Source of the DNA: Monosporascus cannonballus | Lineage: Eukaryota; Ascomycota; Sordariomycetes; Xylariales | Direction of reading: 5' to 3' | Length of the DNA stretch: 64,000 bases | Assembly (NCBI GenBank): GCA_004154925.1 | Contig: QJNS01000094.1 | Span: forward strand, 1-64,000 | Shown: positions 23,463 through 37,275 of the stretch, piece by piece | Numbering within the stretch: position 1 is the first letter of the stretch | How the letters are laid out: each line of letters begins with the position of its first letter | Position numbers and translations under genes: made by a program | Notes under the pieces: model-generated | Database searches by the model: none | What the model saw: only the letters and a program-made list of their open reading frames with translations | What the model was told of the DNA's origin: nothing

Positions 23463-24879
23463 ATGTATGACTGGCATCGCAAGAACCGTCTGCACCAGAA
23501 AGCGGGTACAAACTGGCAGAAGCCGGTGCAGCCCTCCCCTACACCTGCGCCTCCATTTGGCACCTTAATCGAGGAGCTGAGAGCGGATTCCCTGAGCGTG
23601 ACAGCAGCGTCCTATGAAGACAAGGCTGCGGTTTCCGAATTCTCCGTCGTTGCCTCATACAGTTGGTTGGATAGCCATGAATCCGCCATTCTTGTCCCCG
23701 GTAAAATGATGCCATAATATCAGGTCTTTGAGCGCTGTTGACAACGGTACAGGCCGGCCGCCTCGATGGACTCCGCTTCGGAAGCCTTACCGTTTGCCCC
23801 AGGACAGCGGGGAGTACTTCAGAGACAAGAATGCTGCTCGGTACCCGAGACACCCCATGGAGCCGGCCATAGTTGCGGGTCTCGATGCGTCACCCCAACT
23901 CGGTCGGCAGCAGAAGGTCGATGTCGTCGCGTGCAGCAGCACTCTTGGCAACCTCCTACGCTTCGTGAAGGGACAAGATAAGTCCTTTCGGATGGTAGTG
24001 GAGAAGGTCGAGGGAACCGTGTTCTTCATTCGACGTGAGAACTCCCCGACCGAGCTGATACCCGACGTCCGTGGCTTCGGCCATACGTTCCCTGAGAACT
24101 ATACTACTTGGGACCCGGATGTTAAGGGGTCCACGTGCCACCAGCGTTTGCTCCGGTATAGCTTTGGTGGCCTTCAATTCCTCGTCAGATTCGGAGCGGA
24201 TGGCTATATGGAGGATACTGATCGCGCGTCCATGGAGTCAAGCGCTCCTACAAGAGGCAAGGCTCCTATTTTAGTTTCTGAACTTGCAGCCTCGGTTGAT
24301 GACGCCCAAATATCCCCAAAGCCCTCAGCGTCTAAGGCGAGTGTGGCAATCCAGGCCGGCGGAAGTCTAGTCGACCAAAGCCGCATCTTCGACCTCAAGA
24401 CGCGAAGCTTCAGGAAGAAAGACCAGGACACTATTGGCGAGGAGCTTCCGCGTCTGTGGGTGGCTCAGATACCGAAGCTCATTCTCGCCTATCACGCAGA
24501 TGGCATCTTCAACGACATTCACGTTCTCGATGTTTACGAGCATGTGCAGGAGTGGGAAAGGGAAAACAAGGCAATGCTTTCTAAGCTTGCCGCGCTGATA
24601 CACCGTATCACGTCCTTGCTGTATGCCGGTTCATCTCAAAAACTTGAACTGTACCACAATGGTACGGGGGTGCTGGAAATTCGCAAAGCTTTGCCGGACG
24701 TAGCTGATGCATTATCGCCGGAAGTGAAAGCTAAGTGGACTGCAAGGATTGAAGATACCAACGGGGGATTAGAGGGACTAGGCGATGATGATATCACCCA
24801 GTGGAAGGAGGAGCCTGAAGATGACTATACGGCGTGCTCTGGGTCATGTGGTTATTGCGGCCGATGTATCTACTCGTGA
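23463..24879 (+). CDS. Conserved fungal protein of unknown function (homologues often mislabelled geranylgeranyl pyrophosphate synthetase)
   Basis: Two exons, 23463-23700 and 23753-24879, with a 52-nt intron; the junction gives SAILVPG-RPPRWTPLRK; 454 residues. The body has motifs I recall from a widespread fungal family: DSGEYFRDKNAARYP, ACSSTLGNLLRFV, FFIRRENSPTE, RGFGHTFPENYTTWDPDVKG and QRLLRYSFGGL. The C-terminus ends in a Cys cluster, CSGSCGYCGRCIY. Relatives are sometimes annotated as geranylgeranyl pyrophosphate synthetase, but the DDxxD motifs of prenyl synthases are absent, so I do not accept that name. An in-frame TAG at 23445 makes ATG 23463 the first possible start. It is transcribed away from the helicase-AAA gene. 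Confidence 0.82.
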
Positions 24880-25172
24880 AATCGCCTGGCCTAACCGTGA
24901 GGTCTTTTGCCTCATTTGCCTGGTAATATCGGCCACATAGTAGCTTGAAGAGTCAGTTATGCGCAGAGCCCGTTGGGGTTTTCAATTATTCGCTTGATAG
25001 TGCGTTCATGGCCTGGAGTTCCAACCAGCTGATACTGGTCGGGAAATGGAGATCAACCAATTTCATTCAGAATGGCTTGTTGATTGATGCGGCTATGGTT
25101 CTGCAATGGTGGGTTGGAGTAGTATTGTAGGAACGTTAGTTCCACAGATGTAGCTGAGATAGTGGGGGTTAA
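24880..25172. other. Intergenic up to the transposon block
   Basis: About 290 bases of ordinary composition with no gene. GTTAA at 25168-25172 directly precedes the first LTR and may be one half of the copia-B target-site duplication. Confidence 0.5.
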
Positions 25173-25204
25173 TGTCAGCTAGCTGGGGGGTGCGGAGCCG
25201 TTCC
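25173..25204 (+). repeat. Left 32 bp of the split 5' LTR of copia-B
   Basis: It begins TGTCAGCTAGCTGGGGGGTG, like the reverse complement of the copia-A LTR end (TGTATCAGCTAGTAAGGG). Copia-A is inserted after GTTCC at 25204. The LTR resumes at 37673 and ends near 37804. The two pieces total 164 bp, the same length as a copia-A LTR. Confidence 0.7.
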
Positions 25205-25369
25205 TGTCAGATATAAGGGACATCAGTTATGTGTGTATTGATGACTAGTTGCAAGTGCTCTAGAACGCGCACTGCACTTTAAGGTGATCTAGTCCCGGAA
25301 CATATATGTTCCGATCAGAAGGAATCTTCCGTATATGGGGTACTAAAATACCCCCTACTAACTAATACA
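25205..25369 (-). repeat. Left (3') LTR of copia-A
   Basis: Nearly identical to the copy at 62685, including GACTAGTTGCAAGTGCTC, with only a few transitions near its inner end. This LTR largely escaped RIP. Confidence 0.88.
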
Positions 25370-28300
25370 CCCCTTTAACACCTTAAAGTATTTACGGTAT
25401 TAATTATTATAACTCCTAAAGCCATAATTATTTATTTTATTTTTTTCTAGTAATTTAATTTTTTTAATTAATTAATTTTTTTTAAATTTTTTTCGTAAAA
25501 TATTTTTCTATTAATCGAAAATTTTTATAATATTTAATAATTTTAATTATTTTTCAAAATATTTAAAAAAATTCGCATAATAAGGTTTTTATTAAAAAAT
25601 TAATTAATATATTATTTGAAAATATATAATTTATTATAATTAATAATTATATATATTTATATAACGTAATTTTCTTATTAATAAAATAATAATAATATTA
25701 ATAAGTTATATAATTTATTAATTATTATATAATATATTTAATAATTTTACGTTTAAAATAAATTTTAAATATTTAATTAATTATAAATTAAATAAGTTTT
25801 TCATATTTAATGTAAATAATAGTAATTTTATTTTTATTATAAAAATAATTTTTTATATTTTATTTATTTGCTTATTTTTTTATTATTTTTTCAAATAATT
25901 TTATAATTTATGTTATTAAAATTTAAATTTAATCGGATAAATCGAAATATTGCAAAAAATATATTTAAGTACGAATTAATTATTATAAATTTTTTTAAAT
26001 ATTTATTAATAAAGTTTAAATAAATTAAATTAAAATTATAAATATTTTGAAAAAATTAATAATTTTTTTATATATTCAATTAATTAATTTATTTATAAAA
26101 TCGAATTAAAGTAATTAAATCTTTTTATTAAATTTATTTTTAATTATTTTAATATCGAAATATTATTATAAAATTTTATTTTTATTAAGGTATATCGTTT
26201 TTATATTTATTAAATTAATTAATTAATAAAGATTTAGTTTTTTTCGCAATATATTATATTAATATCATTTATAAGAAATAAGATTAAATCTTAATTTTCT
26301 AAATATTTTAATAAATTCCTTTTATTATAATAAAAATAAATTTCTTAAGTTATATATTATTTTCCTAATTAAAGATTTTTTATTATTTTACGGATGTTTT
26401 AAAAGCATTTATATATATATTTTATAAAATAAATTAATATTTATAAAAACGTTTATAATATGATATTATTTAAGTTTTAAATTAAATTTAATTATAATAA
26501 TAATTAAAATTTAAAATATTTTTAATGAAAATAATCATATATATATTATAATAAACGGTTTTACACTTCTAATTATTTTATATAATAAATAAAACTTATA
26601 TTTTTAAAATTCATTAAATTTAGTAAATTTGTAAATATATAATTATATATATTTTAAATTTTAATTTTTAATAGAAAATTAATTAACGGCTTTTTAAAAT
26701 TATATTTTTTATAATTTTATAAATAAAGTTATTTGGCTTTATAAAATCATTTTTTAACAAATATATATTTAATTTTTTATAAGTTTGCGATAATAACAAT
26801 AAATTACGTTTATGTACCCGGTTTTATAATTTAAATACTTTTTTATATATTAAGATATTATTAATTTTCCGATTAAAATAATACGTATTTCGGATAATTA
26901 ATTTTTTTGGAATTTTTGTAATTTATCGGCCGGTTATCGTACGTATTTATAAAAAAGGTTAAACGTTTTATATTAAATATGGTTTTTCATATTTTAAATT
27001 CGTTTCGAATAATCTTTTTTTAATACAGAATATACAGGAAGCTTACGTTTATAACCCGTAAGGTATTTTTGTTTTTCATCGTTACTTAAGGTTAAATAAT
27101 ATAAGGGGAACTTAAGGTTATTTGTATTTTTTTTATCGGCGTAATAATCGTAAAAATTATTAAAATAAATATTAATAACCGTAATAATTTAAAAAAACGA
27201 AAATAATTCGAATATAACGGTCGGATAAAAATAATTAAATTATTTTATTTAAACTTTTATTTGTTTATGTATAAATTAAATAATTATTATTTTAATTAAA
27301 TATTTTTACTTATTAAATAGATTTTGTAATTTTTTATAATATGTGAAAGGTTATGTTTTATGTTTTTAATATTATTTAAAAAATATTCTTTTTATTAAAC
27401 TATATATTTTAAATAATAATCACTTTATTAATTAAGCAGTACAAAATTTCGTAAATATTTATAAATTCATAGTTATTTAAATAATTAATTTATAATTTAA
27501 AATGTAATTTTTAAATTTTTTGGTTTTTTTATAACGGTAATTATTACAACGTAAGCTATATAACCGTATATTTATAAATAAACTCATTAAAACTTTTAAT
27601 CAAATATTATAAAGCCGTTTTTATACGTTAAATAAATTTAATAAACTTTATATAAATTTTATAAAAAAATACGTATTTAAACATGTGGTTATATAAATAT
27701 ATTACCGTTATAAAAATATATATAATTAAAAATAAAAATTATTTAAAGTTATTTTATATCGTAATTCTTTTTTTAAATTATACTCTTTGAACGCTTTATA
27801 CTCCCGTTTTAAACCTGGGTATATAATATTAAAGATTTAAAATTAATATTAAAAAAACAATTAAAATATATTTTAAAATTACTATTTGTTTTGAATATTT
27901 GTTATTTTATTTAATTCCTTATAAAAGGATTTTATTGTAATTTTTTAAAAATATTTAAAAAGTATTAAAACGTTATAATTAATATATCTTATTTTTAATT
28001 TTGAAATTAAGTATTTTAAATAAAACCTAAGTATTTATTAATAATAAATATAACCGATTTATATTTTTCAAAGTTTGTTTTAAAATTTATAAAATTAATA
28101 ACTATTTTTTATTTTAATTAAAATGTTTTTTTTTGGTTTGCGATATATCAGCTTTTTAACTTTCGCTTTACTATATTTAGTATTTAATTGTTATAAAACC
28201 TTTTCGACCGATTTTTTTATATAAGATTATAATTAAACGATTATTTTGAGTTTTAGGTATTTTAAGTTTAAATGCTATATAATATTATTATCGATTCGTA

Positions 28301-29135
28301 ATAATTTAGTTATTTATAAATTAATATTGTATTTATAAGTTATTAAAATTACATAAATAATTATTAAATTAATATTCTTAAGAATAAATTATTTAAACTT
28401 ATTTATTAATATAATAATTATTTAATTATATTTATTTGGAATAAAATTATTAACTTTTCGATTATTTTATTAATAATTTTCTTTCAGAGATTGACGGAAA
28501 AATATTAAATTATATACGAAATTTTCGCAGTATATTACGTCGTATAAACGTAACGTTTTCGTACTGCTAAAACTTTAAAAAATTATATTAATTTTTTCGT
28601 ACCCCTTAATCGAAACGAAATTATTATTTGCGTATACCTTATTACCTTATACGATATATTTAAAATTCAGAAATTTATTAATTAAATTAAAAATATATAT
28701 CGTAAATTTTAAATGCAAAATAATTAAATTCTTTAAAGAATGAAATAATGTACTTATAGCGTTACGTTAATGAATAATTAAAAAATATGTCAGTATTTAT
28801 CGTATTTCTTTTAAAAATTAATTTATTTTTATATAATAAATTTTTCCATAGTTTTCGATAAGCGGTCGATTTTTTTCTTTAAAAATTAATCGGCAGAAAT
28901 TCGTCTTTAAATATATATTATTATCCTATCGTTGAAACGACAACTTTCTGGAGTTTTTTAAAAAAATATATAATAACAATTAAATAATATATAATAATTA
29001 ATTAAATTCGTTTTATAACAGATATCTTATACGTTTAATTTCTGACATTTTCGTTTATTACTGTTTCGGTCTATATAAAAACCTTTATAGTTACTTCGTT
29101 TCGGCCTACGGCTTGGGATTTTTTCTGACGGTTAA

Positions 29136-29566
29136 TGTAACGAACCTGTCATATATCCACCTGGAGGTATAAACAATATCCGAAAGAGGTCTTGATTTGC
29201 AGGTAACAATAAGGCGAGGAATAATTCAATATATTCGTTAAAGAAATTTCAAAATATTCCTTTTTCAATCAGAAAATAATACAGTTACCTTTGGTTAAAA
29301 GCTTAAATTAATAGCTAAAAAACGAAAAAACTAAGTAGGTGCTATTTACATAAAAAACCGATTCATTATATATCCCAAACTTCCAAAGTGAATATATCGT
29401 AAATTTATATAATCTATATAATTTATATAACCAGGTCCCATAAATTACCTAGATCCTTAGATTATTTCCGAGGCCAAACTTTCCCACCCGGGGTTTAGCC
29501 GTGGTAGGTTTACATTAGGCCCTAAAGGTTAATTTCTTTAAGATAGGAACCCCTATTCTTGTAACA
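29136..29566 (-). repeat. Left (3') LTR of gypsy-1
   Basis: 431 bp, TG...CA ends, aligned along its full length with 36060-36489. Its outer (left) half keeps more G and C than the matching half of the other LTR. Confidence 0.9.
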
Positions 29567-29879
29567 TTATTTCCCTTTTCCAAGGATTTTTGTCCCTAAA
29601 GATAAGTACCGTAGGTGGCCATTTCGTTTTGTTAGAAAAAGTTAAAAACGTCCTAACTAACTTTACTATAACAAAACGTATTTAAAAAAGAAAAAAAAAA
29701 TTCGTTTAAACTAACGCGATTTTCGCGATACCCGTACTGAATTAATTAAAAGATTTAGAATTAAAGCCTTTACTTATTTTAATTATGTTCATTTTGGCGA
29801 AAAAAACTGTTTTTACGTATTAAATTACCCGAATTACGATTGCTGCATTCGTTATTAACGTTTTTTTTATAACGTTTTA

Positions 29880-30364
29880 ATAATAAACTTTTTGAAAAAA
29901 ATAAATAAGATATAAGAACGTCTTTAAAAAAAGCAGTACGAAACCAAAAACAACTTTTTAGCGTATTAAGAAATTGCCAAAAAGGAACAGGAAATTATGG
30001 AAAAAAAGTAAATAAGAAAGTTGGCCGAATTACGTCGGCGACAAAATAAAAAGTCGGAGGAATTTATTGGGAAACTAAGGCGTTTACGCCTTTAACAAAA
30101 CCTTCTCAAAAAAAGGGCCTTAAAAATGTTAAAAAAAAGTTTAGAACTAAACCAATTGAAAAAACGAAAAAGGATAAAGGAAAAACGGCGAAACGTAAAA
30201 GAAAAATAAGTACGTTTCGTTTCCGAGATAGACGCCGTCTTGGAAACATTTACTTTTTTCGACTGGAACGCCGCAGGGTTAAACCTAGGCGGGGGACCGT
30301 TATCGCCTGTAACCTTAGCCGCGTTAAAAATGGTTGGTCAGGATTCTGGCGGTAAAACGTCTTA
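29880..30364 (+). pseudogene. Antisense coding-like remnant between pol and 3' LTR of gypsy-1
   Basis: On the strand opposite gypsy-1 pol, one frame stays protein-like for about 160 codons. It includes EIAKKEQEIMEKK, IRKLAELRRRQNKKSEEF and FDWNAAGLNLGGGPLSP. Only about four internal stops occur, and TAA in place of CAA explains most of them. It looks like a Lys/Arg/Glu-rich coiled coil followed by a short hydrophobic tail, a shape also seen at the C-termini of some fungal transposases. It could be an antisense ORF of the retroelement or the end of a captured transposase. The start is not identifiable. Confidence 0.45.
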
Positions 30365-32639
30365 ACCAGGTTTATCGCATTCGTTAAATAATTAAGTAAT
30401 TTCCAAGTATTTTCTTTATATAAATATCCTTCTTATTTAATTAAGTACTAGATTTTATTTTTAATTATTTTGAAATTTAATATTCGTTTGATTTCGTATT
30501 CGTTAAAATTTTTTTCAAATTTTAAATTTATTTTTAACAGGACGTTTTTAGGTGCTAATTCAAATAAAAAAATATGGAAAACAAAGTATATTCTTATATT
30601 TTTAAATACCAATAATCGGTAATTAATCTTAAAAATAATTTCGTTAATTTTAAACGGGTTAAATTTTTTAAAGTTAAACTTATTATTAAATCTTTTTATT
30701 TTAATTTATAAAATATTCGAAATTACGTTTTATTTTTGGCGTAATAAATAAACTTTATTTCTTTTCGTTAAAATTAATCCCTTAATTCTTTTTTTATTAT
30801 AATGCTGGATTATCCGTTATTATAAAAATCGCAATTCGTTTTAAAAATAAATTTGGATCGTTTTAATTTTTATTATTAATATCTTTACTTTTAAGGTAAT
30901 TATAATAATTTTTGGTACTTTATTAAACGGTTATTTAAATCGTTTTATTTTTGCGTTATATCCGTATATAATTATATAAGGAAATACGCCTATATTTTTA
31001 TTAATAAATATATTATAAGCGATTTATACCAATAATAAAAATTTTATTTAATTATTTTATTAATAATTAACGTAATTTCGTAAATACTGTTCTAAAATCT
31101 AATTTAATTTTTCGATTTAATTATCCGTTTAGGGATAATACGTTATTAAAAACTTAAATTTAATATTAATTTATTTAAAAAAATTAATGCCAAATTTTAA
31201 AATAAATAACGTATTTCGGTTTAAAACGATTTTTTTAAGTATTTTATATTTATCAAAATATTATTTAATAAAGGTATAAGTTAATTATTTTACCGTTACA
31301 TTTCTTATAAAAAGTAAAAAATATTTATATTTGGTAAATTTATTAATAATTACTTATATTCTGTTATATTCGATTCCAATAATTAGGTTTTTAAATAGAA
31401 ATAAGTTAATAATAAAATCCCAAATTATAGTATTTTATGTTTTATTAAAAATATTAGTAAGTTACAATAGCCCGTAAGGCTTATGACGTATTACCTTAGC
31501 TTTATTGCAAATATTACAGTTTTTAATAATTATTTTGACTATACGGCGTAACTTAAGGAAATCGTATTTTTCTTATAACCGTCGGGTAATTTTAAAAATC
31601 CCTTAATATCTATATAATAAATCCTCGTAAAATTCTTTTACGAATTATTCTTATTAATCCTTAGGAATATAAATTTTGCCATAATATAACAATTAATTTT
31701 TTGGTTATTTTTTTAGCTGTTAAATTTTTTTAAGTTTTTCTGTATCGTAAAAATTCCGGAATCGTATTAAAAGTTCGGTAGTTAATTTCTTTATTATTTT
31801 ACATAAATATATAATTTTATTTTTATTATATTATAATATTTGTATATTTTTTTGGGAATTTTAAAATCGTAATTTCCTTTACGATTAAAAATATCCGCTT
31901 AGATTTTTTTTTGATATAATATATTTTAAAATTAAATCTGGATAAAAAAATCTATTATCTTTTATATCGTTTGTTTAGCTTTTGAGCTTTTATAAATCGC
32001 GTAAGATTTTTATAATCAAAATAAATATCAAAAGGTTTTTTTATTCCGTTAAAAAATTTCTATTGTTTAAAAGCATTAATAATTGCTAATAACTTTTTGT
32101 CGTAAATTTAATATTTAAGTTTTACATTTCGGAATGCTTTAAAGTAATATGCTACTGGATATTATTTGCCGTTATTTTTTTATTATTCCAAAATTGCGCC
32201 TAGGGCGTATTTTAAGGTATTTATTTTTAATCGTTTCGTTTTATCTGGATTTGGCATCCTTATAATAAATCTGTTAATAATTGCTTTTTTCAATTTCCGG
32301 AACATTTTTTTTACTTCCTTTAAAAATTCGAATTTTTTCTTAACGTATTCCTTAATAATAAATTTCGTTAAAGGCCTAATTATATCTTTATATCCCTTAA
32401 TTAAGCCGCGTACATAATCCGTAAATCCTAAGATCTATCGGATATTTTTAACGGTCGCCTTATTAAAAATAGGTTAATCTTTAATTACTTCTAATTTGGA
32501 ACGTTAAATTTGAATTTGTCCTAATATAAAAATAAATGCCAAAAAATTTAATTTTTAAATATATTATACGTTTTTGGTAAAATTAATTCGAATATTAATT
32601 TCGTTTAAAGTTTTAAATATTTGAACGATATATTTCTTA

Positions 32640-32700
32640 TATTCTTTTAGGGTTTCGGAATAAATAAAAATATCGTCGAGATAAACAAATATAAATTTGT
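32640..32700 (-). pseudogene. Reverse-transcriptase core of gypsy-1 pol
   Basis: The minus strand encodes FVYLDDIFIYSETLKEYKK across this stretch. The YLDD catalytic pair (32672-32683) is intact, although the surrounding pol frame is broken by stops. Confidence 0.88.
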
Positions 32701-34703
32701 TCAAAAATTATCAAAAGGTAATTATTATTAAATTTTGGAAATTGGTAAAAGCATTAATAAGTCCCATAGGTATTACTTTATATTTATAAACTTCATATAT
32801 TATCCTAAATATCGTTTTCCATTTTTTTCTTTTAGCCATTTTGATATAATAATAATTATCGCGAAAATCAAACGCCGTAAACCATTTAGCTTTATTAACA
32901 TTTTCCTTGAAGGTATTTATAAAAGTTAAAAGATATCCGTTTTTAATTGTAATATTATTTAATTATTTATAATCAATTATTTTTCGGTAAATAAGGTTTT
33001 TGTCCTTATTAACTTTTTATTTGTTATCCTTAATTTTTAATACCATAAAAATTAAATATTTAATAAAAAAATAAAAAAATTAAATATATTCTTTTTTTAA
33101 ATTTAATTATATATTTTTCCATAAAACTTTTAACTTTTTTAAATTTATATGGTAAATCTTATAAAATTTAGGATAATATCTTTCTTTAATAAATATCCGG
33201 TGGTTTTATTAACCGTATAGCGATAATTCGTAATTTTTTTTATCCTTAAATAATTTCTTAAATTTTTGATATTCCGGAAATACCGTAAAAATCTAGTTAA
33301 AAACCCGTACTTCCTTAATAACATAACAAATTTCTTAATTATCTTTATCTGGTATTTCGTCCCAGGAAAATGTTCACTTTTTTTAATTAATTCGTAAGTT
33401 ATTAAAATAAAGCCAAAATATTCCTAGGATAATATCGTATTTAGAAATATGAACGATATCCAATAAAACATATTTTTAATATCTTTAAATTTGTATTAAA
33501 AACTCCTTCGTTTTTCGGAGAACTTATCTATTTTCGTAAATAGATAAATTGCAGTCCATCGTACGTAACTTATAAAACTTTAACTTATATTTCTAAGGAA
33601 TCTAATATTTTTTTATTGCTATAAAAGAAATAAAATTACTTTTTGCTCCGGAATTAATTATGGCCTTAAGCACCTTACCTTTATATCGGAAAAAAATCTT
33701 AATCTAGCTGCGTATTTTTTTCGTTATTTCGCATAAGGTTTTATCGATTAAAATTCCTTAATACTTTATTTTCGAAAACCTTTATAATTTTTTAATTTTT
33801 AATAATTTTTAATTTAAGTAAATATTTATTTACGAACTTTTTTAATAATATATTTAATATATTAGTCGTTTTTATACCGGAATTATGTTTTTTTGCCGTA
33901 TTTATATTAGGGCTTCAAAATCGGGCCTTTTTTCTGGCTTACCTTTTTATTCCGTTTTTCCCGGGTCATAAAATTAATAAAATAAATTTCCGAAAAAGGT
34001 ATTCTTATATCTAGGAATTTGTATTAAATACAAAATATCGGGAAATAATATAAATATCCTTATAATATGGCTTTTTAACTCCGTTTTAACTTAGGATATA
34101 AGTAATAAAACTTAAGGTATTTTGGTTATCGGGAAATTTCAATATATCGGTACTTATCATTTAATTCGGTAAAATTTTTATTATTTTATCCGGGCCAAAA
34201 GTTATTGTTTTTTTTAGCTTTAAAATAAACAAAATAATCGTCTTAATAATAAATAATAAAATATAATAAGTTATAAAAATTTATTAATAATATTTTTTTG
34301 TAAATAATATATTTTAGGAGTTCGTAAAGCTTTGGGAATAATTATCCGTAATTACTAATATTTAGTCGAAATTAACCGTCCTTTATATATATCTTATATT
34401 TTTAGGAATTAAAATAATATTAATATCTTAGTTTTATAATTATCCTAAAAATCGTTTATCCGGAATAATATTTATAGGCTTTAACCTTAAAATCCTGGCA
34501 AATAAAATAATTCTCGTACTTTAAGTTGTCGTTTTAAATTTAAATAATTATAGTAATAATGAATTCTGGCTGGAAAAAAATCGAATTAACTTTTTTCTTT
34601 TCCTTTTTTGCCTTATTGTCGGTTTTCTGTTTAACCGCTTTAGCTTTTTTCTAAAGTTAAAGAATTCCTTTTTTTTTAAAAAATCTCTCTTAACGGGGGA
34701 ATA

Positions 34704-34748
34704 ATATTTGTTCTTAAAGTGCCTCTTTTTGCCACAATTAAAACATTT
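34704..34748 (-). pseudogene. Gag CCHC zinc knuckle of gypsy-1, last Cys lost
   Basis: The minus strand reads KCFNCGKKRHFKNKY, which is C-x2-C-x4-H-x4-Y. The canonical last Cys (TGT) is TAT, and the usual Gly before His is Arg. Both are G-to-A changes of RIP type. Confidence 0.75.
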
Positions 34749-36059
34749 TACTTTAAACTTGTTTTTCTTAGGTTTTTTCGAAATAGAACTAATTTCCTTT
34801 TAAGGCTTATTTTTATCCTTCTTAATTTGGTTACAGGAATTCTTATCGTTATTTCGTTTATCGGTTTTTTTTTCGAAATACCGATTAAAGGTTTGTCGGT
34901 CGGCGATAATAACCTTATTTATATATTTTATAAAAAATCCAATCTTAAGTTTTATATATAACTTATTTTTAACTTAAAGCTTTAAGCCATTATAATAAAA
35001 ATAAAATAACGTATTTTTTAATAAATTTAAAATAGCAGCCAAATAATTAAACTTTATTATATATTTAAATATTAACTTAATTTAATAAAAAAAAATAAAA
35101 TTACTTAATAACGTTTTATTCTTTATCGGGATTACCGAACAAAACGTATATTTTTTTTTTAAAGTTTTCGCAATTGCTAAAAATATAATTAATAAAATCC
35201 GAAAATTTCTTTAGGTATTTCTTAAAGTAATCCGTCAAAATAGGTTCGAATTATTGGCGAATTCGTTTAATTAGCAATTAGGAAATGGCCATTACTTTTT
35301 AATATTTTTCCGGCAAAAAATTCTTATAAAACTTAAGGTAAAACCTTGCCTAAACCAAGAATCCATTAAGGTTTTCTGATTTATCGTAAGGCTTAAGGGG
35401 AATTAGCTTATAACTCTTAACGTCTGGCATTCCATAATAACCAGGGGGTGGAATAATTCCTTCCCGTATCCAAATTACGCCGAACAGTAACAAGGTTAAG
35501 GTTTTTTCTTGCGTTCGCCTTAGGTCCAGCGAAAGGGGTCGGTAACCGGCCCCTTGGTTTCGCTCTCTGGGGGAGCCAAACTAAGGAAAAGCTAGCTTTT
35601 TTTCTTTTATAAGCCGAACATTCTTTTCTCTTAGGGTTCGGACTTCTGCTATTAGGGCACTTAATTTTTCCTTCGCAGTAAGTTTTTTTTTCTAACTTTC
35701 GGCCCTATATTTTTTTTTAACCTTTTCTTTAACCGCTTTTTTTTCCGATTTCTCTCCTTGGATTTCAATAATATCCTTAGGGGCCGGGATAAATTATTAT
35801 CTGGGTTACGAAAATAACGGGCCTTTTTAAAATCGAATAATAAAGGATACCATATTATCAATTAGCTAAAAAACTTCTTTAATAAGAGGTAAATTATTAA
35901 ATCTTATTAATAATATTTCCCTGGCCAATAACGGAAATCGTATATATTATTTATTTTCTAAACGTCGTCCTATATTATTATTTACATTAAATTCATAAAG
36001 CTTATGCCTTAATTAGGCGGTAAATTATCCGTTAGCTATTAATTAAGGAGTTATTAAAA

Positions 36060-36489
36060 TGTAACGAACCTATTATACATTTATTTGGAAATAGAAATAA
36101 TATCCAAAAGGGGTTTTAATTTGCAAATAATAATAAAGCAAAAAATAATTTAATATATTCGTTAAAGAAATTTCAAAATATTCTTTTTTTATCAGAAAAC
36201 AATATAATTACATTTGATTAAAAACTTAAATTAATAACTAAAGAACGAAAAAACTAAATAAGTATTATTTACATAAAAAACCGATTTATTATATATCCCA
36301 AACTCTCAAAGTAAGTATATCGTAGATTTATATGATCTATATAATCTATGTAACTAGGTCCCATAGATCACCTAAATCCTTAGATCACTTCCGAGGCCAA
36401 GCTTTCCCACCCGGGGTTTAGCCGTGGCAGGTCCACGCTAGGCCCTAAAAGTTAGTTTCTTCAAAACAGGAACCCCTGTTCCTATAACA
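36060..36489 (-). repeat. Right (5') LTR of gypsy-1
   Basis: 430 bp, TG...CA ends. Its right half (GGTTTAGCCGTGGCAGGTCC) is the less mutated version, while its left half carries many transitions relative to 29136-29300. Confidence 0.9.
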
Positions 36490-37275
36490 GTTAAAAATTA
36501 ATATTTTTGTCATTTTTCTGATTAATATTGTTTTAATGAAAGAAATTTACAATATTTCGTAATATAAATATAAGATAAACTGTAACTTAATAATTTAAAA
36601 AATTAATTATTGTTTTTTGAAAATTAATCGTACTGTTATTAATTTTAAATTTTTTTTATTATTTGGAATGTAATAATTTATATTTTAATTATAAGGGTTA
36701 ACATTATATATAAATTGTTAATTTATATAATTATTGGTTTTCTTTTTAAAATATTATATCGTTATTTTAAGGCCATAAACTTTTATTATTTTACGATTTA
36801 TTCGTTTAATTTTTTGCCAAATTTCGAAATTTATTTTAATATTTTGCGATATTTTCGTTAAGTATTAATTAAAATTTTATTATCGTATATCTTGCCGGAT
36901 TCGCCTAAATTAACGTATTAGCTTTCGTAAATTTTTTTTAAAAAAAAAGTTAATTTTTTTAATCGTTAAAAATATTGACTTTAAAACTTATTTCGTAAGG
37001 TTATTAATACTTTTGCAAAAAATATCGTATTTCCGATTTTTGTAAATATACGCCGTAAAATCCTGATTACAAGCTTATTTGCGTTCGGTCGTTATTTTAA
37101 AGGTATTCGTTAAATAATTAATATAATTATTTTTTTCGGTAATTCTTTCGGAGGATATAAATATAGACGAATAACCGCTTGGGGCATTAATTTATATCGT
37201 ATAACTCATTTATCTCTTTAAGTAAGAAATTATATTAAGTTTTATAGGTTTAATAAGTTATTAAAAATTCTAATT

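Larger units (their letters stand above)
29136..36489 (-). mobile_element. Gypsy-1: Ty3/gypsy LTR retrotransposon nested in copia-A
   Basis: 7354 bp with 430-bp LTRs (TGTAACGAACC...ATAACA) and a perfect 5-bp target duplication GTTAA (29131-29135 and 36490-36494). On the minus strand a gag zinc knuckle remnant lies near 34.7 kb and the reverse-transcriptase motif FVYLDDIFIYS near 32.67 kb, giving a gag-pol order from right to left. Many RIP-type stops make it inactive. Confidence 0.92.
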
